Below are positions 16,464 through 25,639 of a stretch of 50,673 nucleotides of DNA, one piece after another. The first letter of the stretch is position 1; the number at the start of each line of letters is the position of its first letter. The DNA comes from Shewanella kaireitica (GTDB lineage Bacteria; Pseudomonadota; Gammaproteobacteria; Enterobacterales; Shewanellaceae). The notes beneath the pieces were generated by a model. It was not told the DNA's origin, did not search any database, and was given only the letters and a program-made list of their open reading frames with translations. A program made the position numbers and the translations under genes. The stretch covers positions 1 through 50,673 of the forward strand of contig NZ_JAKIKQ010000026.1 in the NCBI RefSeq assembly GCF_023284045.1, read 5' to 3'.

Positions 16464-16493
16464 ATTATAGCCTAAGCGCAAGCAACAAACCAA
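16464..16493 (-). promoter_or_regulatory. rnpB: rnpB promoter
   Basis: On the minus strand TTGGTT (16488-16493) and a perfect TATAAT (16464-16469) are 18 bp apart. A GC-rich CCGCGCC discriminator follows before the RNA start near 16456. This is typical of strong, growth-rate-responsive stable-RNA promoters. Confidence 0.75.
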
Positions 16494-16526
16494 GGAATTT
16501 CCCAAATCGGGCGTTTCTATGCCTAA

Positions 16527-17369
16527 TTAGAGGCCGATAGCTAATCCATGCTTATAAAGTGCATTCTTTTTAATGCCGTAGATCTGCCCAGCAATCGCTG
16601 AAGCTTTCTTTAATGGCAGCTCTTCACACAGTAATTTTAAGGTATCGATAACCATCGTTGAAAACTCTGACTCTTCATCACTACGGTGACCGTGACACAT
16701 CAATACGATTTCACCGCGCTGTTGATTAGGATCCGCTTTAACCGTTTTCAGTACTTCAGCAACGGGTCCTGATAAGAAAGTCTCAAAGGTTTTAGTCACT
16801 TCACGTGCCATCACAATTTCACGATCATCACCAAGTGCAGCAGCAATCGACTCTAGGCTGTGTACGATACGATGCGGGGATTCGTAAAAAATCAATGTGC
16901 GAGGATCTTCTTTAAGGCCAGCGAGTTTGTCTAAACGGCCCTTCTCTTTAGAAGGTAAAAAACCTTCAAATGAGAAGCGGTCTGACGGTAAACCAGAGGC
17001 ACTCAATGCTGTAATAGCAGCGCAAGGTCCAGGCAGAGGAACAACATCGAAACCCGCTTCACGCACTTGCTTTACCAAGTGATAACCAGGATCAGAAATA
17101 AGTGGGGTGCCAGCATCAGAAATAAGTGCAACCGCTTCACCATTACCCAATTTCTGAATGATCCACTGCGCTCTATCACGCTCGTTATGATCATGCAGTG
17201 CGGTTTTACGCGTCTCAATTCCAAAGTGGCTTAACAACTTACCACTGTGACGCGTATCCTCGCAGGCGATGAGTGATACTTGATTAAGTACCTCAATTGC
17301 ACGGCTACTAATATCTCCTAAATTCCCAATCGGTGTGGGAACAATATAAAGCGCGACCGACAGGTCCAT
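16527..17369 (-). CDS. rsmI: 16S rRNA 2'-O-ribose C1402 methyltransferase
   Basis: RsmI methylates the ribose of C1402 in 16S rRNA, using SAM, and works with RsmH on the same base. The tetrapyrrole-methylase fold is seen in LYIVPTPIGNLGD at the N-terminus, ACEDTRHSGKLL, ALISDAGTPLISDPG and VPLPGPCAAITALSASGLP. I chose ATG 17369 because AGAGG lies just upstream; a TTG at 17396 would add nine unconserved residues. The length of about 280 aa is normal. It is divergent from lpoA, as in many Gammaproteobacteria, and lies upstream of rnpB on the same strand, though rnpB has its own promoter. Confidence 0.95.
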   Translation of the reverse strand: MDLSVALYIVPTPIGNLGDISSRAIEVLNQVSLIACEDTRHSGKLLSHFGIETRKTALHDHNERDRAQWIIQKLGNGEAVALISDAGTPLISDPGYHLVKQVREAGFDVVPLPGPCAAITALSASGLPSDRFSFEGFLPSKEKGRLDKLAGLKEDPRTLIFYESPHRIVHSLESIAAALGDDREIVMAREVTKTFETFLSGPVAEVLKTVKADPNQQRGEIVLMCHGHRSDEESEFSTMVIDTLKLLCEELPLKKASAIAGQIYGIKKNALYKHGLAIGL

Positions 17370-17471
17370 ATCTACCTCTGTATTGACTAATGGCAAGAGT
17401 TTTTAACAAGACTTTCGCCAAGCGTAAGAGCAGGTTAAACTAATGACAGCATCTTACCAGAGTGAAGACCT

Positions 17472-19376
17472 GTGTTAAAAAGACTGAATTCAACTAAATT
17501 TATCTCAATCGCGATTTTATCTGCCGTTTTGTTCGGTTGTGGTACGCCGACAACGCCAGTAAAGACTGAAAAAACAGAGGTTTCGTTGTCTGCAGTGACG
17601 CAGGCTTCATCGCAGTACTTAGCGTTAGCTGCCAATGAAAAAAACCGCGAAACTCGTGATAAGTATGTTTTATTGGCTGCCCACGCACTGCTAAACGAAG
17701 GCAATGCCAACGCTGCAGATAAGACTTTGAAGTCAATTGCACAAGATATAACCCAAAAACCTGAGTTATTAGCAGAGCACAAATATCTATCTGCACGGGT
17801 TTTAGAAGTTATTTCAACTTACAATCACGCCCTTGAAGTCCTCAACTATCCAAGCAATTGGCAGCTACCAAATTGGCAATGGGTCAGCTATTACCAATTC
17901 AAGGCGCGCTTATATCAGCAGATCAACCAGCCTATCGAACAGGTTCGGCAGCTAAGTTTGCTCAGCCAGTATTTACCTGCAACACAAGCATTTGAAGTCA
18001 ACGACCAAATCTGGCGCTCACTGCAGCCTATTAATGAGCAAACATTACTGAGCTTTCGAGATGATCGCAGTAATCCGATTTTTTCAGGCTGGGTTCAGCT
18101 AGCTTACATTGCCAAACACTATGCTATTAACCCTAATGATTTAGTGCGTCAATTGGGCAGCTGGCAGCAGTTAAATCCAACCCACCCTGCTGCAGCTAAA
18201 CTGCCAACAGATCTTGAAAAAGCCCTCAACACTAAGCCTTATCAGCCTAAGAATATCGCCGTGCTATTACCACTAACAGGCTCTAGAGCAGTCGTAGCAA
18301 ATGTGGTTAAACAGGGCATTATTGCCAATTACATGGCGACGGCAGACGACAGTGTTTCAGTAAAGTTTTTTGATACGGCAACAGGCGCACAAGCGGCCTA
18401 CCAGCAAGCTGTAACTGCCGGTGCAGAGTTTATCATAGGCCCATTACTGCAGTCTGAAGTCGAGCAGTTACAAGATATGGCCATCACGCCAGCAATCACT
18501 GAGGCCGCGCAACTAAGTTCAGCTGCCAGTAGAGGCATTACGCCTGCTACGACTCCAAGCACTCCGGTTGCGAAAAGCATTCCACAGCTTTATTTAAACC
18601 ACATTGATAATTTCACTCCGCAAGATGACAAATTTTTCTTCGCGCTATCTCCTACAGATGAAGCGATTGATGCCGCTCAGAGACTTTATAATGATGGTAT
18701 CGAGCAGCCTCTGCTGCTAGTGAGCAATGATGCTGTCGGCCACCGTATGGCTGAAAGTTTTAGCCAAGCTTGGCAACAGCTCACTCAAAAGCCTGCTGAA
18801 ATCCATTATTATGATGCTGGTGACAAAATGAAAGTCACGGTACAAAAAGCATTAGGTGTTATCGATAGCAAAGAGCGTATAGCACGAATTAAGGCGATTT
18901 TGACACCTAAGATAGAGGCAGATTTTCGCTCTCGTCGCGATATTGATGCCATTTATATGATCTCGGCAAGCCGTGATTTGCTGCTATTAAAGCCATTTAT
19001 CGACGTTAATTTCAGTGTCTTTGCCGAGCCAGTACCGCTATATACCACCAGCCGCAGCCGAGTTGAAAGCAACAGTCGTGAAACCGCCAGTGAATTGAAT
19101 AACCTTACCATTAGTGATATTCCATGGTTAATTAGCCCTAATACTGAAACGCGTATGGTGAATGAGTTATGGCCAAAGTGGAGTAACAGTCGTAAACGCT
19201 TATATATTATGGGCTATGACGCATTAGATTTAGTCGGTAAACTTGCGCAAATGCGAGCATTACCGGGTTACCAGTTTTCTGGCCGAAGTGGTGTATTGTC
19301 GGTACAACCGGATGGCACAATTAACCGCCAGCTGAGCTGGGGACGTTATCAGAGAGGTAACCTTCGTCCGCTATAA
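17472..19376 (+). CDS. lpoA: LpoA, outer-membrane lipoprotein activator of PBP1a
   Basis: LpoA is an outer-membrane lipoprotein that reaches through the periplasm to stimulate the transpeptidase of PBP1a. The N-terminus is a lipoprotein signal with the lipobox LFGC and the acylated Cys near residue 23. A helical TPR-like domain follows, then a periplasmic-binding-protein-like domain (from about residue 260, IAVLLPLTGSRAVVANVVKQG). At 634 aa it is in the normal range. The start is GTG 17472. It is the first gene of a run lpoA-yraN-diaA-dolP conserved in Enterobacteria and Shewanella. The gene for its partner PBP1a lies at 35,883 in this same window. Confidence 0.93.
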   Translation: MLKRLNSTKFISIAILSAVLFGCGTPTTPVKTEKTEVSLSAVTQASSQYLALAANEKNRETRDKYVLLAAHALLNEGNANAADKTLKSIAQDITQKPELLAEHKYLSARVLEVISTYNHALEVLNYPSNWQLPNWQWVSYYQFKARLYQQINQPIEQVRQLSLLSQYLPATQAFEVNDQIWRSLQPINEQTLLSFRDDRSNPIFSGWVQLAYIAKHYAINPNDLVRQLGSWQQLNPTHPAAAKLPTDLEKALNTKPYQPKNIAVLLPLTGSRAVVANVVKQGIIANYMATADDSVSVKFFDTATGAQAAYQQAVTAGAEFIIGPLLQSEVEQLQDMAITPAITEAAQLSSAASRGITPATTPSTPVAKSIPQLYLNHIDNFTPQDDKFFFALSPTDEAIDAAQRLYNDGIEQPLLLVSNDAVGHRMAESFSQAWQQLTQKPAEIHYYDAGDKMKVTVQKALGVIDSKERIARIKAILTPKIEADFRSRRDIDAIYMISASRDLLLLKPFIDVNFSVFAEPVPLYTTSRSRVESNSRETASELNNLTISDIPWLISPNTETRMVNELWPKWSNSRKRLYIMGYDALDLVGKLAQMRALPGYQFSGRSGVLSVQPDGTINRQLSWGRYQRGNLRPL

Positions 19377-19470
19377 TAGGCTTTTTAGCGATATGTAAAT
19401 TTAGCCTGAGCCTTAGCTATTAAAAGGCTTTTTGCGTTATATTCAAATACCGCCACAGGGAAGAGCGAAT

Positions 19471-19812
19471 TTGAAAGAAAAAACAGCAGTTAAAGGACAA
19501 GCAGCTGAAGTCGCCGCGCGACAGTATTTGGAACAACATGGACTAAAGTTTGTCGAACAAAACGTACGTTATCGTTTTGGCGAAATAGACTTAGTGATGC
19601 GCGATGGCAAAGATTGGGTATTCGTAGAGGTAAAATATCGCACTCATACTCAATTTGGCGGTGCGTTGAATGCATTAAGTTCGGCGCAAACTAACCGCAT
19701 CAGAAAGACAGCTAGTCATTACATACAATTAAACCAAATCGATGCTATTTGTCGATTTGATGTTATCGCAGTCGATCTAAGTGGCATAAATTGGATCCGC
19801 TGCGCGTTTTGA
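19471..19812 (+). CDS. yraN: YraN, UPF0102 family nuclease-like protein
   Basis: This small protein of the UPF0102 family has a PD-(D/E)xK endonuclease-like fold: RFGEIDLVMRDGKDWVFVEVK carries the E-I-D and V-E-V-K residues (shown as a locator). The precise role is not established, though members have been linked to recombination and septum-related functions. I chose TTG 19471 (LKEKTAVKGQAAE) because AGGGAAGAG lies 5 bp upstream; an in-frame TTG at 19432 is possible but lacks such a site. The gene sits between lpoA and diaA in the usual order. With this start it is 113 aa, normal for the family. Confidence 0.88.
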   Translation: MKEKTAVKGQAAEVAARQYLEQHGLKFVEQNVRYRFGEIDLVMRDGKDWVFVEVKYRTHTQFGGALNALSSAQTNRIRKTASHYIQLNQIDAICRFDVIAVDLSGINWIRCAF

Positions 19813-19873
19813 CCCGAATTCATTTTAAATTGTGCGTAGATAGAAACGCGCAGGACTATAAAAAGGTAATCCC

Positions 19874-20467
19874 ATGTTAGAGCGTATAAAAGACAGCTTT
19901 ACAGAGTCTATTCAAACTAAAATTGATGCTTCAGAAGCATTACCAGAGTCGATTGCGAAAGCGGCAGAGATGATGGTGCAATGTTTGTTAGGTGGTAATA
20001 AGATTTTAGCCTGTGGTAACGGTGGTAGTGCTGGTGATGCACAACACTTTTCGGCTGAGCTGTTAAATCGCTATGAAATAGAGCGCCCACCTTTACCTGC
20101 TATCGCATTGAGCTGTGATACCTCAACTATCACTGCTATTGCTAACGATTATAGCTACGATGAAATCTACTCAAAACAGATTATGGCGTTAGGCCAACCT
20201 GGTGATATTTTGCTAGCTATCTCAACCAGTGGTAACTCAGGTAACGTCATTAAGGCGATGGAAGCTGCATTGAGCCGCGATATGACGATCGTATCATTAA
20301 CTGGTAAAGACGGCGGTGCAATGGCAGGCTTACTGAGCGTGAATGACGTTGAAATTCGAGTCCCTTCAAATGTGACAGCTCGCATTCAAGAAGTGCATTT
20401 ATTGGCTATTCATTGCCTATGTGACAACATCGATCGCACACTGTTTCCTCAGGACGAACAAGCATGA
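19874..20467 (+). CDS. diaA: DiaA, DnaA initiator-associating SIS protein
   Basis: DiaA is a tetrameric SIS-domain protein related to phosphoheptose isomerase. It binds DnaA and promotes timely initiation at oriC. The sequence shows the SIS core with GNKILACGNGGSAGDAQHFSAEL, LSCDTSTITAIANDYSYDEIYSKQI and ISTSGNSGNVIKAMEAA. The 197-aa length matches DiaA (196 aa in E. coli), and the position between yraN and dolP supports DiaA rather than GmhA. Start ATG 19874 follows AAAAGG. The stop overlaps the dolP start by 4 nt (ATGA), so the two are co-translated. Confidence 0.93.
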   Translation: MLERIKDSFTESIQTKIDASEALPESIAKAAEMMVQCLLGGNKILACGNGGSAGDAQHFSAELLNRYEIERPPLPAIALSCDTSTITAIANDYSYDEIYSKQIMALGQPGDILLAISTSGNSGNVIKAMEAALSRDMTIVSLTGKDGGAMAGLLSVNDVEIRVPSNVTARIQEVHLLAIHCLCDNIDRTLFPQDEQA

Positions 20468-21033
20468 GAAAGCTGCTTTCATTAGTGACTATCTTGTTGA
20501 TGCTTCAGGGCTGCGCGGGAGCCGTAATGGTCGGCGCAGTTGGGGGCGCCATGATGGTCAACGATGAACGCAGCTTTCAAACGCAGCTTGATGATACCAA
20601 CGCTGATTTTAATATTTCTAGCGCGCTTTCATCACATGATGACTTAAAAAACCAAGCGAATGTGACCGGTGTGGTGATGAACTCTAACGTCTTGATGATA
20701 GGCCAAGCGCCTAATTCAATGTTAAGGGACAAAGCCGTACGCACAGTGCAAGAGCTTAAAATTGGCGGCAAGATCCACAATCAAATTAGGATCGGCAACC
20801 CAACTTCATTTACCACCCGCAGCAACGATACTTGGATAACGACCAAGGTCAAGAGCCGCATGCTGAGTGAAGATGGGCTGGATGTCACTAATATTAAAGT
20901 GGTGACCGAAAACGGCGAAGTATTCTTAATCGGCTTAGTTGCACGCCAACAAGCTGATCTTGCAGTTGAAGTTACCCGCAATACCGCCGGCGTGCGAAAA
21001 GTGATTAAGGTATTTGAATACACCGATTCATAA
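20464..21033 (+). CDS. dolP: DolP (YraP), outer-membrane lipoprotein with two BON domains
   Basis: DolP is a lipoprotein that supports outer-membrane integrity and BAM function, and localises to division sites in E. coli. The N-terminal signal has the lipobox LQGC (Cys near residue 17). Two BON domains follow, at about residues 45-110 and 120-185, the second with WITTKVKSRMLSEDGLDVTNIKVVTENG as a locator. Its 189-aa length equals the usual size. It is the last gene of the lpoA-yraN-diaA-dolP run and ends at a strong hairpin terminator. Confidence 0.92.
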   Translation: MRKLLSLVTILLMLQGCAGAVMVGAVGGAMMVNDERSFQTQLDDTNADFNISSALSSHDDLKNQANVTGVVMNSNVLMIGQAPNSMLRDKAVRTVQELKIGGKIHNQIRIGNPTSFTTRSNDTWITTKVKSRMLSEDGLDVTNIKVVTENGEVFLIGLVARQQADLAVEVTRNTAGVRKVIKVFEYTDS

Positions 21034-21064
21034 TCGGTGCACACCCGTTAGCGGAGCAAATCAT

Positions 21065-21099
21065 AAAATCATCGTGCATTGTGCTCGATGATTTTTTTT
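21065..21099 (+). terminator. terminator after dolP, overlapping the end of the EamA gene
   Basis: AAAATCATCG (21065-21074) pairs with CGATGATTTT (21086-21095), with an inner GCA/TGC pair, and is followed by a run of T on the plus strand. It ends the dolP transcript. It also covers the last codons and stop of the convergent EamA gene, whose end is at 21069. Confidence 0.8.
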
Positions 21100-21953
21100 G
21101 GATTGCTGTTAATTATTTTATGATTTAGCCATGGCAAGATAAGCGACGGCAATACAATAAATGCGGCACCGACCCAACTTAATGCGTCTAACCACTCCTC
21201 GAACAACAGCCAGCCGAAGAAGACACAAAAAAGCAGTCCACTATACTCAGCAATAGCGACCTGGCTTGCTTGTGCTCGGCGATATGCCAATACACAAAAC
21301 CAATGATAGGCCAGTAAAAAGCTATTGCTCAGCGCTGCAATAGCCACTAGTTGCCAGCTAACACCCTCTAATCCTTGCACTGCAACCATAACCGCCACCA
21401 GCGGAATGCTCAGTGCGTTATACAGCATAAGTGTCACTGTTGGATTCTCTGTGGTTGGCAGCTTGCGCAGTGCCAGTTGATTAATCGCAAAAGTTAATGC
21501 GGCTATAAGCACTGCGATACCAAACCAATTTATCTCACTTGGTCTTAACAAGATTAAGATCCCAATAAAACCGAGAGTCGTGGCGAACCATTGCGAAGGA
21601 GTGACTTTCTCCTTAAGCAGCACGCAGCCAAGCAAAACAATGATTAACGGCGCAGAGAAGAACAGCGAACTCACGGTTGCCATGGGCAGTGCCATTAGGC
21701 CCATTATTAAGCACACAGCCCCTAAAGCCCCGGTGTTAGCCCTAAAGAAGTGCAGTTTAAAGTGCGTGGAAGTTGGGCATCGAGCTGCAAACCATAGTGG
21801 TAGTAGCATTAAAACAGACAATAGCTGGCGAATGAGCAAAAATGTTGCAGCATTACTGCCATCAGGCATCCATTTAATCGATACATCATACAGCGCACTA
21901 AATAGATTACCGAATATCAGTAATCCAATGCCAATCATCACATTTGACTTCAT
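21069..21953 (-). CDS. EamA-family (DMT superfamily) transporter
   Basis: This 294-aa inner-membrane protein has about ten hydrophobic helices in two homologous halves, as in EamA/RhaT-type drug/metabolite transporters. The first half begins MIGIGLLIFGNLFSALYDVS and the second near residue 140. The substrate cannot be told from sequence; relatives export amino acids, purines or other metabolites. It is divergent from a LysR-type regulator gene 166 bp away, which probably controls it. Its last codons lie within the dolP terminator hairpin. Confidence 0.88.
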   Translation of the reverse strand: MKSNVMIGIGLLIFGNLFSALYDVSIKWMPDGSNAATFLLIRQLLSVLMLLPLWFAARCPTSTHFKLHFFRANTGALGAVCLIMGLMALPMATVSSLFFSAPLIIVLLGCVLLKEKVTPSQWFATTLGFIGILILLRPSEINWFGIAVLIAALTFAINQLALRKLPTTENPTVTLMLYNALSIPLVAVMVAVQGLEGVSWQLVAIAALSNSFLLAYHWFCVLAYRRAQASQVAIAEYSGLLFCVFFGWLLFEEWLDALSWVGAAFIVLPSLILPWLNHKIINSNPKKIIEHNAR

Positions 21954-22119
21954 CTCTAACTTCTAATCACTTAACTCAATATACGCGGATGATATAGCGC
22001 GCAAATCTGCACTAGAAATGATGTTTTTTATCAATACATGAATTAAATTAATACTATGAGCAGGATCACTCATTAAGCTCATATGAAAGTGTATTTGCTC
22101 GCGATAATAAGGATCACCC

Positions 22120-22989
22120 ATGAGAAAACTTCCGCCGCTGCGTGCACTACAAGTCTTTGAGGCTGCAGCAAGACAGACTCACTTCTCCAAAGCCGCCCAC
22201 GAGCTGTGTATTACCCAAAGTGCTGTTTCTCATCAAGTCAGGCAGCTCGAAGAGCACTTTGGTGAGCGCCTTTTTAAACGAGAAGGACGTCAGTTAAGGC
22301 TAACGACCAAAGGCCAACACCTTTATGAATCGCTAGAGCGAATTTTTAATGAGCTAAGTGATTTGAGCAAACAAATAAGCGGTGACAGTAATGACCAATT
22401 GCGACTCGCAGTCTACAGCTCCTTTGCCATAAAATGGTTAATTCCAAGGCTTAACGAATTCAGAAGACAGCATCCAGAAATTAAAATCCGTCTCGATATG
22501 ATCACTGATGACCCTGAACTCAGTGACAGCGTAGCTGATATGTTTATCACTGGGCAAAGTGGTCAACCCGGTTATTATCATCAGTCGCTACATAAAGAAC
22601 GCTTGATACCGGTGAGCAGTCCCAGTTTATTATCCTCCGATGACCCAATACATGAACTGGGCTCACATCCACTGCTTACTGTCGATGAAGGGCCGCTAGG
22701 GCTTGATTGGGATCGCTGGTTTATTGCCAACGATATGATTTTGCCGCCAGAACAACAACAGCATATTTTTAGCCATGTATTGTTAGCAATTGAAGCGGCA
22801 ATAGCAGGTCAAGGGATTGCATTGGCATCAGACTTTATGGTGCAAACTGATATAGAGAAAGGTGTATTAGATGAGCTAGCACTACCGGATATTTTAACCG
22901 GGTTTGAATTCTACTTTAGCTGTAAGCAACGCCGTTTAAAAGAGCCTGCTATTAAAGCCTTCGTAGCCTGGCTCAGCCGTCAATCATAA
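22120..22989 (+). CDS. LysR-type transcriptional regulator (GcvA-like)
   Basis: This 289-aa LysR-family regulator has an N-terminal winged helix-turn-helix (LRALQVFEAAARQTHFSKAAHELCITQSAVSHQVRQLEE, a locator for residues 8-46) and a C-terminal co-inducer domain. Its start RKLPPLRALQVFEAAAR is typical of the GcvA subgroup, but true GcvA regulates glycine cleavage and no gcv genes are here. The divergent EamA transporter is the natural target, perhaps with a small-molecule ligand. AAGGA precedes ATG 22120. A bidirectional terminator separates it from trpS. Confidence 0.9.
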   Translation: MRKLPPLRALQVFEAAARQTHFSKAAHELCITQSAVSHQVRQLEEHFGERLFKREGRQLRLTTKGQHLYESLERIFNELSDLSKQISGDSNDQLRLAVYSSFAIKWLIPRLNEFRRQHPEIKIRLDMITDDPELSDSVADMFITGQSGQPGYYHQSLHKERLIPVSSPSLLSSDDPIHELGSHPLLTVDEGPLGLDWDRWFIANDMILPPEQQQHIFSHVLLAIEAAIAGQGIALASDFMVQTDIEKGVLDELALPDILTGFEFYFSCKQRRLKEPAIKAFVAWLSRQS

Positions 22990-22998
22990 GACAATAAA

Positions 22999-23022
22999 AA
23001 AGCCAGCAGTGATGCTGGCTTT
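22999..23022. terminator. bidirectional terminator between LysR gene and trpS
   Basis: AAAGCCAGCA (22999-23008) and TGCTGGCTTT (23013-23022) form a 10-bp stem with a 4-nt loop, with A run on the left and T-rich sequence on the right. It serves both convergent genes. Confidence 0.88.
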
Positions 23023-23044
23023 AGTTATTTAGACTTTTATCAAA

Positions 23045-24055
23045 CTACACGATAAGGCCAATCTTTTCATATACTTGCTTGATTGTTACTTCAGCTCGAG
23101 CTTGTGCTTTCTCTGCACCATCTTGCATCACTTGATTCAAGAATGTTTGATCTTCGCGATACTCTTTAAAACGTTGCTGAATTGGCTCAAGCATATTTAC
23201 AACAGCTTCACCGGTAGCGACCTTTAAATGACCATACATCTTGCCTTCAAACTCAGCCTCTAGTGCTGCGATTGATTGACCAGTACAACCTGACATTAGA
23301 CTCAGAAGGTTCGATACACCAGGCTTTTCTTGGGCGTCGAAACGCACCATTGGTGGCTCTTGGCCATCAGTCATCGCCTTTTTGATCTTCTTCATAATCG
23401 CTTTTGGATCTTCTAGCAACTCAATAACATTATTACGGTTATCGTCTGACTTAGACATTTTCTTTAGCGGATCTTGCAGCGACATCACCTTAGCACCATG
23501 CTCTGGAATAAATGGCTCTGGTACGACAAAGGTTTCGCCGTAAGCATTATTAAAGCGAGTCGCGATATCACGAGTCAGCTCCAAATGTTGCTTTTGATCT
23601 TGGCCTACAGGGATCTCATTAGCCTGATACAACAGAATATCAGCAGCCATTAGTACTGGGTAACCAAACAAACCAACGTTAATGTTGTTGGCATGCTTTT
23701 GTGATTTGTCTTTAAACTGCGTCATGCGGTTCAGTTCACCCATCTGGGTGTAACAGTTCAACGCCCAACCTAGCTGTGTATGCTGTGGCACTTGTGACTG
23801 AATAAATACCGTGCTCTTTTTAGGGTCGACACCACAGGCCAAATATAGCGCCAGAGTATCAAGACAAGCTTCACGTAATTTAACTGGATCTTGTCTCACG
23901 GTGATTGCATGCAGGTCAACGACGCAATAAAGGCAATCATGACTATCTTGCATGGCAACCCATTGACGTAACGCGCCCATATAGTTACCAATGGTAAGTG
24001 CACCAGAGGGCTGAGCACCACTTAGGACTACAGGTTTCGTTAGAGGGGTCGTCAT
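23045..24055 (-). CDS. trpS: tryptophanyl-tRNA synthetase
   Basis: TrpS charges tRNA-Trp with tryptophan using ATP. It is a class Ic synthetase with the HIGH-type motif as PSGALTIGNYMGAL near residue 16 and KMSKS as KKMSKSDDN near 200. Its 336-aa length is normal. It is the last gene of rpe-gph-trpS on the minus strand, 29 bp after gph, an arrangement shared with E. coli (dam-rpe-gph-trpS). Transcription ends at the hairpin at 22,999. Confidence 0.97.
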   Translation of the reverse strand: MTTPLTKPVVLSGAQPSGALTIGNYMGALRQWVAMQDSHDCLYCVVDLHAITVRQDPVKLREACLDTLALYLACGVDPKKSTVFIQSQVPQHTQLGWALNCYTQMGELNRMTQFKDKSQKHANNINVGLFGYPVLMAADILLYQANEIPVGQDQKQHLELTRDIATRFNNAYGETFVVPEPFIPEHGAKVMSLQDPLKKMSKSDDNRNNVIELLEDPKAIMKKIKKAMTDGQEPPMVRFDAQEKPGVSNLLSLMSGCTGQSIAALEAEFEGKMYGHLKVATGEAVVNMLEPIQQRFKEYREDQTFLNQVMQDGAEKAQARAEVTIKQVYEKIGLIV

Positions 24056-24084
24056 TTTATTTATTGCTCCATTGCTTGTCGCGC

Positions 24085-24759
24085 TTACTTTAGTAACGCG
24101 GAAATTTCACTAAATTGTTCACATACGGCGGTCGGGCCGCTTAGGCCAATATCTTCACCGTAGTTGTAGCCATAGGTCAAGCCTATTGAACCGATAGCTG
24201 CAGCTTTTGCCGCAATTATGTCATTTTTTGAGTCGCCAACCATTAATAGCTGCTCAGGCTCAAGCTGCCACTGTTGCATAATATGCATTAACGGTAGCGG
24301 ATCGGGTTTCATTTTGGCTAATGAATCACCGCCTAGTACTATCGAAAAATAGCCGTCGAGATTAAACGCTTTAAGCAGTGGCACTGTAAATTCAAAAGGC
24401 TTATTGGTGACAATAGCTAGTTGGTAACCCGCAGAGTGCAGTTGCTTTAGTACCTGCTCTACATTGTCATACAAACGGCTATGCTGCTGTAAGTTTTGCT
24501 GATAAAAGTGCATAAACCTTGGCATACATGCAGCAAGTTTCGCGTCACTAACCTCGGTACTAAGCGCAAAGTTGAGTGCTCGGCGCATCAACATCTCAGC
24601 GCCATTTCCGACCCAGCTGCGCACTTGTAACTCACTGCTTAACGGCAACTCAAGCTCTAGCAAAGTCGCATTGGTCGCAGCAGCAAGATCAGGAACGCTA
24701 TCAATTAGCGTTCCATCTAAGTCAAATGCGACGGCTTTTATTTGACTAAAATCAGTCAT
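24085..24759 (-). CDS. gph: phosphoglycolate phosphatase
   Basis: Gph dephosphorylates 2-phosphoglycolate formed during repair of oxidised DNA ends. It is a HAD-superfamily hydrolase with motif I AFDLDGTLIDS (both catalytic Asp present), motif II in VTNKP, and motif III/IV around KPDPLPL and MVGDSKNDI. Its 224-aa length is typical. It starts 3 bp after the stop of rpe, so the two are translated together, and precedes trpS. Confidence 0.94.
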   Translation of the reverse strand: MTDFSQIKAVAFDLDGTLIDSVPDLAAATNATLLELELPLSSELQVRSWVGNGAEMLMRRALNFALSTEVSDAKLAACMPRFMHFYQQNLQQHSRLYDNVEQVLKQLHSAGYQLAIVTNKPFEFTVPLLKAFNLDGYFSIVLGGDSLAKMKPDPLPLMHIMQQWQLEPEQLLMVGDSKNDIIAAKAAAIGSIGLTYGYNYGEDIGLSGPTAVCEQFSEISALLK

Positions 24760-24762
24760 TAA

Positions 24763-25437
24763 CTATGCCTCAACGCTAGCAAGCTCGGCGCGCATTTCGT
24801 CGATAACCGCTTTGTAGTCTGGCTTATTGAAAATAGCAGAGCCAGCAACAAACATATCTGCGCCTGCAGCAGCAATTTCAGCGATGTTATCCACTTTAAC
24901 GCCACCATCTACTTCAAGACGGATATCAAAACCACTGTCATCAATCAACTTACGTACCTGACGTAATTTGTCTAACGTTGACGGGATAAACGACTGCCCA
25001 CCAAAACCTGGGTTTACTGACATCAACAAAATGACATCTAGCTTATCCATCACATGATCTAAATAATGCAATGGTGTGCCAGGGTTAAACACTAAGCCAG
25101 CTTTACAACCAGACTCTTTGATAAGCTGTAAGCTACGATCTAGATGTTCGCTTGCTTCCGGGTGGAAGGTGATGATTGAGGCGCCCGCTTTAGCAAAATC
25201 AGGGATTAGGCGATCAACAGGTTTAACCATTAAATGAACGTCAATATCTGCCGTTACACCGTAATCACGCAATGCTTTGCATACCATAGGACCTATGGTT
25301 AAATTTGGTACATAGTGGTTATCCATTACATCAAAATGGACAACATCGGCACCCGCGTTCAATACAGCATCAACGTCTTCGCCTAGGCGAGCGAAATCTG
25401 CAGACAAAATAGAGGGAGCAATCAAAAATGGACGCAT
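24763..25437 (-). CDS. rpe: ribulose-phosphate 3-epimerase
   Basis: Rpe interconverts ribulose 5-phosphate and xylulose 5-phosphate in the pentose phosphate pathway. It is a TIM-barrel metalloenzyme with APSILSADFARLGED at the N-terminus, VVHFDVMDNHYVPNLT (metal-binding His and Asp), DVHLMV, MSVNPGFGGQSF and LEVDGGV near the C-terminus. Its length, 224 aa, is normal. It is the first gene of rpe-gph-trpS here. In E. coli dam lies directly upstream; here two small genes on the other strand separate it from dam, so it needs its own promoter in 25,438-25,600. Confidence 0.96.
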   Translation of the reverse strand: MRPFLIAPSILSADFARLGEDVDAVLNAGADVVHFDVMDNHYVPNLTIGPMVCKALRDYGVTADIDVHLMVKPVDRLIPDFAKAGASIITFHPEASEHLDRSLQLIKESGCKAGLVFNPGTPLHYLDHVMDKLDVILLMSVNPGFGGQSFIPSTLDKLRQVRKLIDDSGFDIRLEVDGGVKVDNIAEIAAAGADMFVAGSAIFNKPDYKAVIDEMRAELASVEA

Positions 25438-25602
25438 ATTAAAACCACCAGTATGTTTAAGAAGTGCACTATTCTACCTGCTGCTGTCCATGCTCTCTAT
25501 AGCTAGCAGCTCATTTCGCTAAATTGGTAGGCTAAAATTTTTCATTGCAATAGTAAAAATGAATTTAAGTGTAAAAAATGTTTAAAATATGACCTTGTTT
25601 GC

Positions 25603-25634
25603 TATAATGTTTCGACTGCATGATAAATAGGAGG
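25603..25634 (+). promoter_or_regulatory. promoter and ribosome binding site of the 113-aa gene
   Basis: TATAAT at 25603-25608, preceded by TGC (extended -10), gives a likely start a few bases downstream. A strong AGGAGG at 25629-25634 follows, 5 bp before ATG 25640. The -35 is AT-rich and weak. Confidence 0.65.
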
Positions 25635-25639
25635 ACGAC

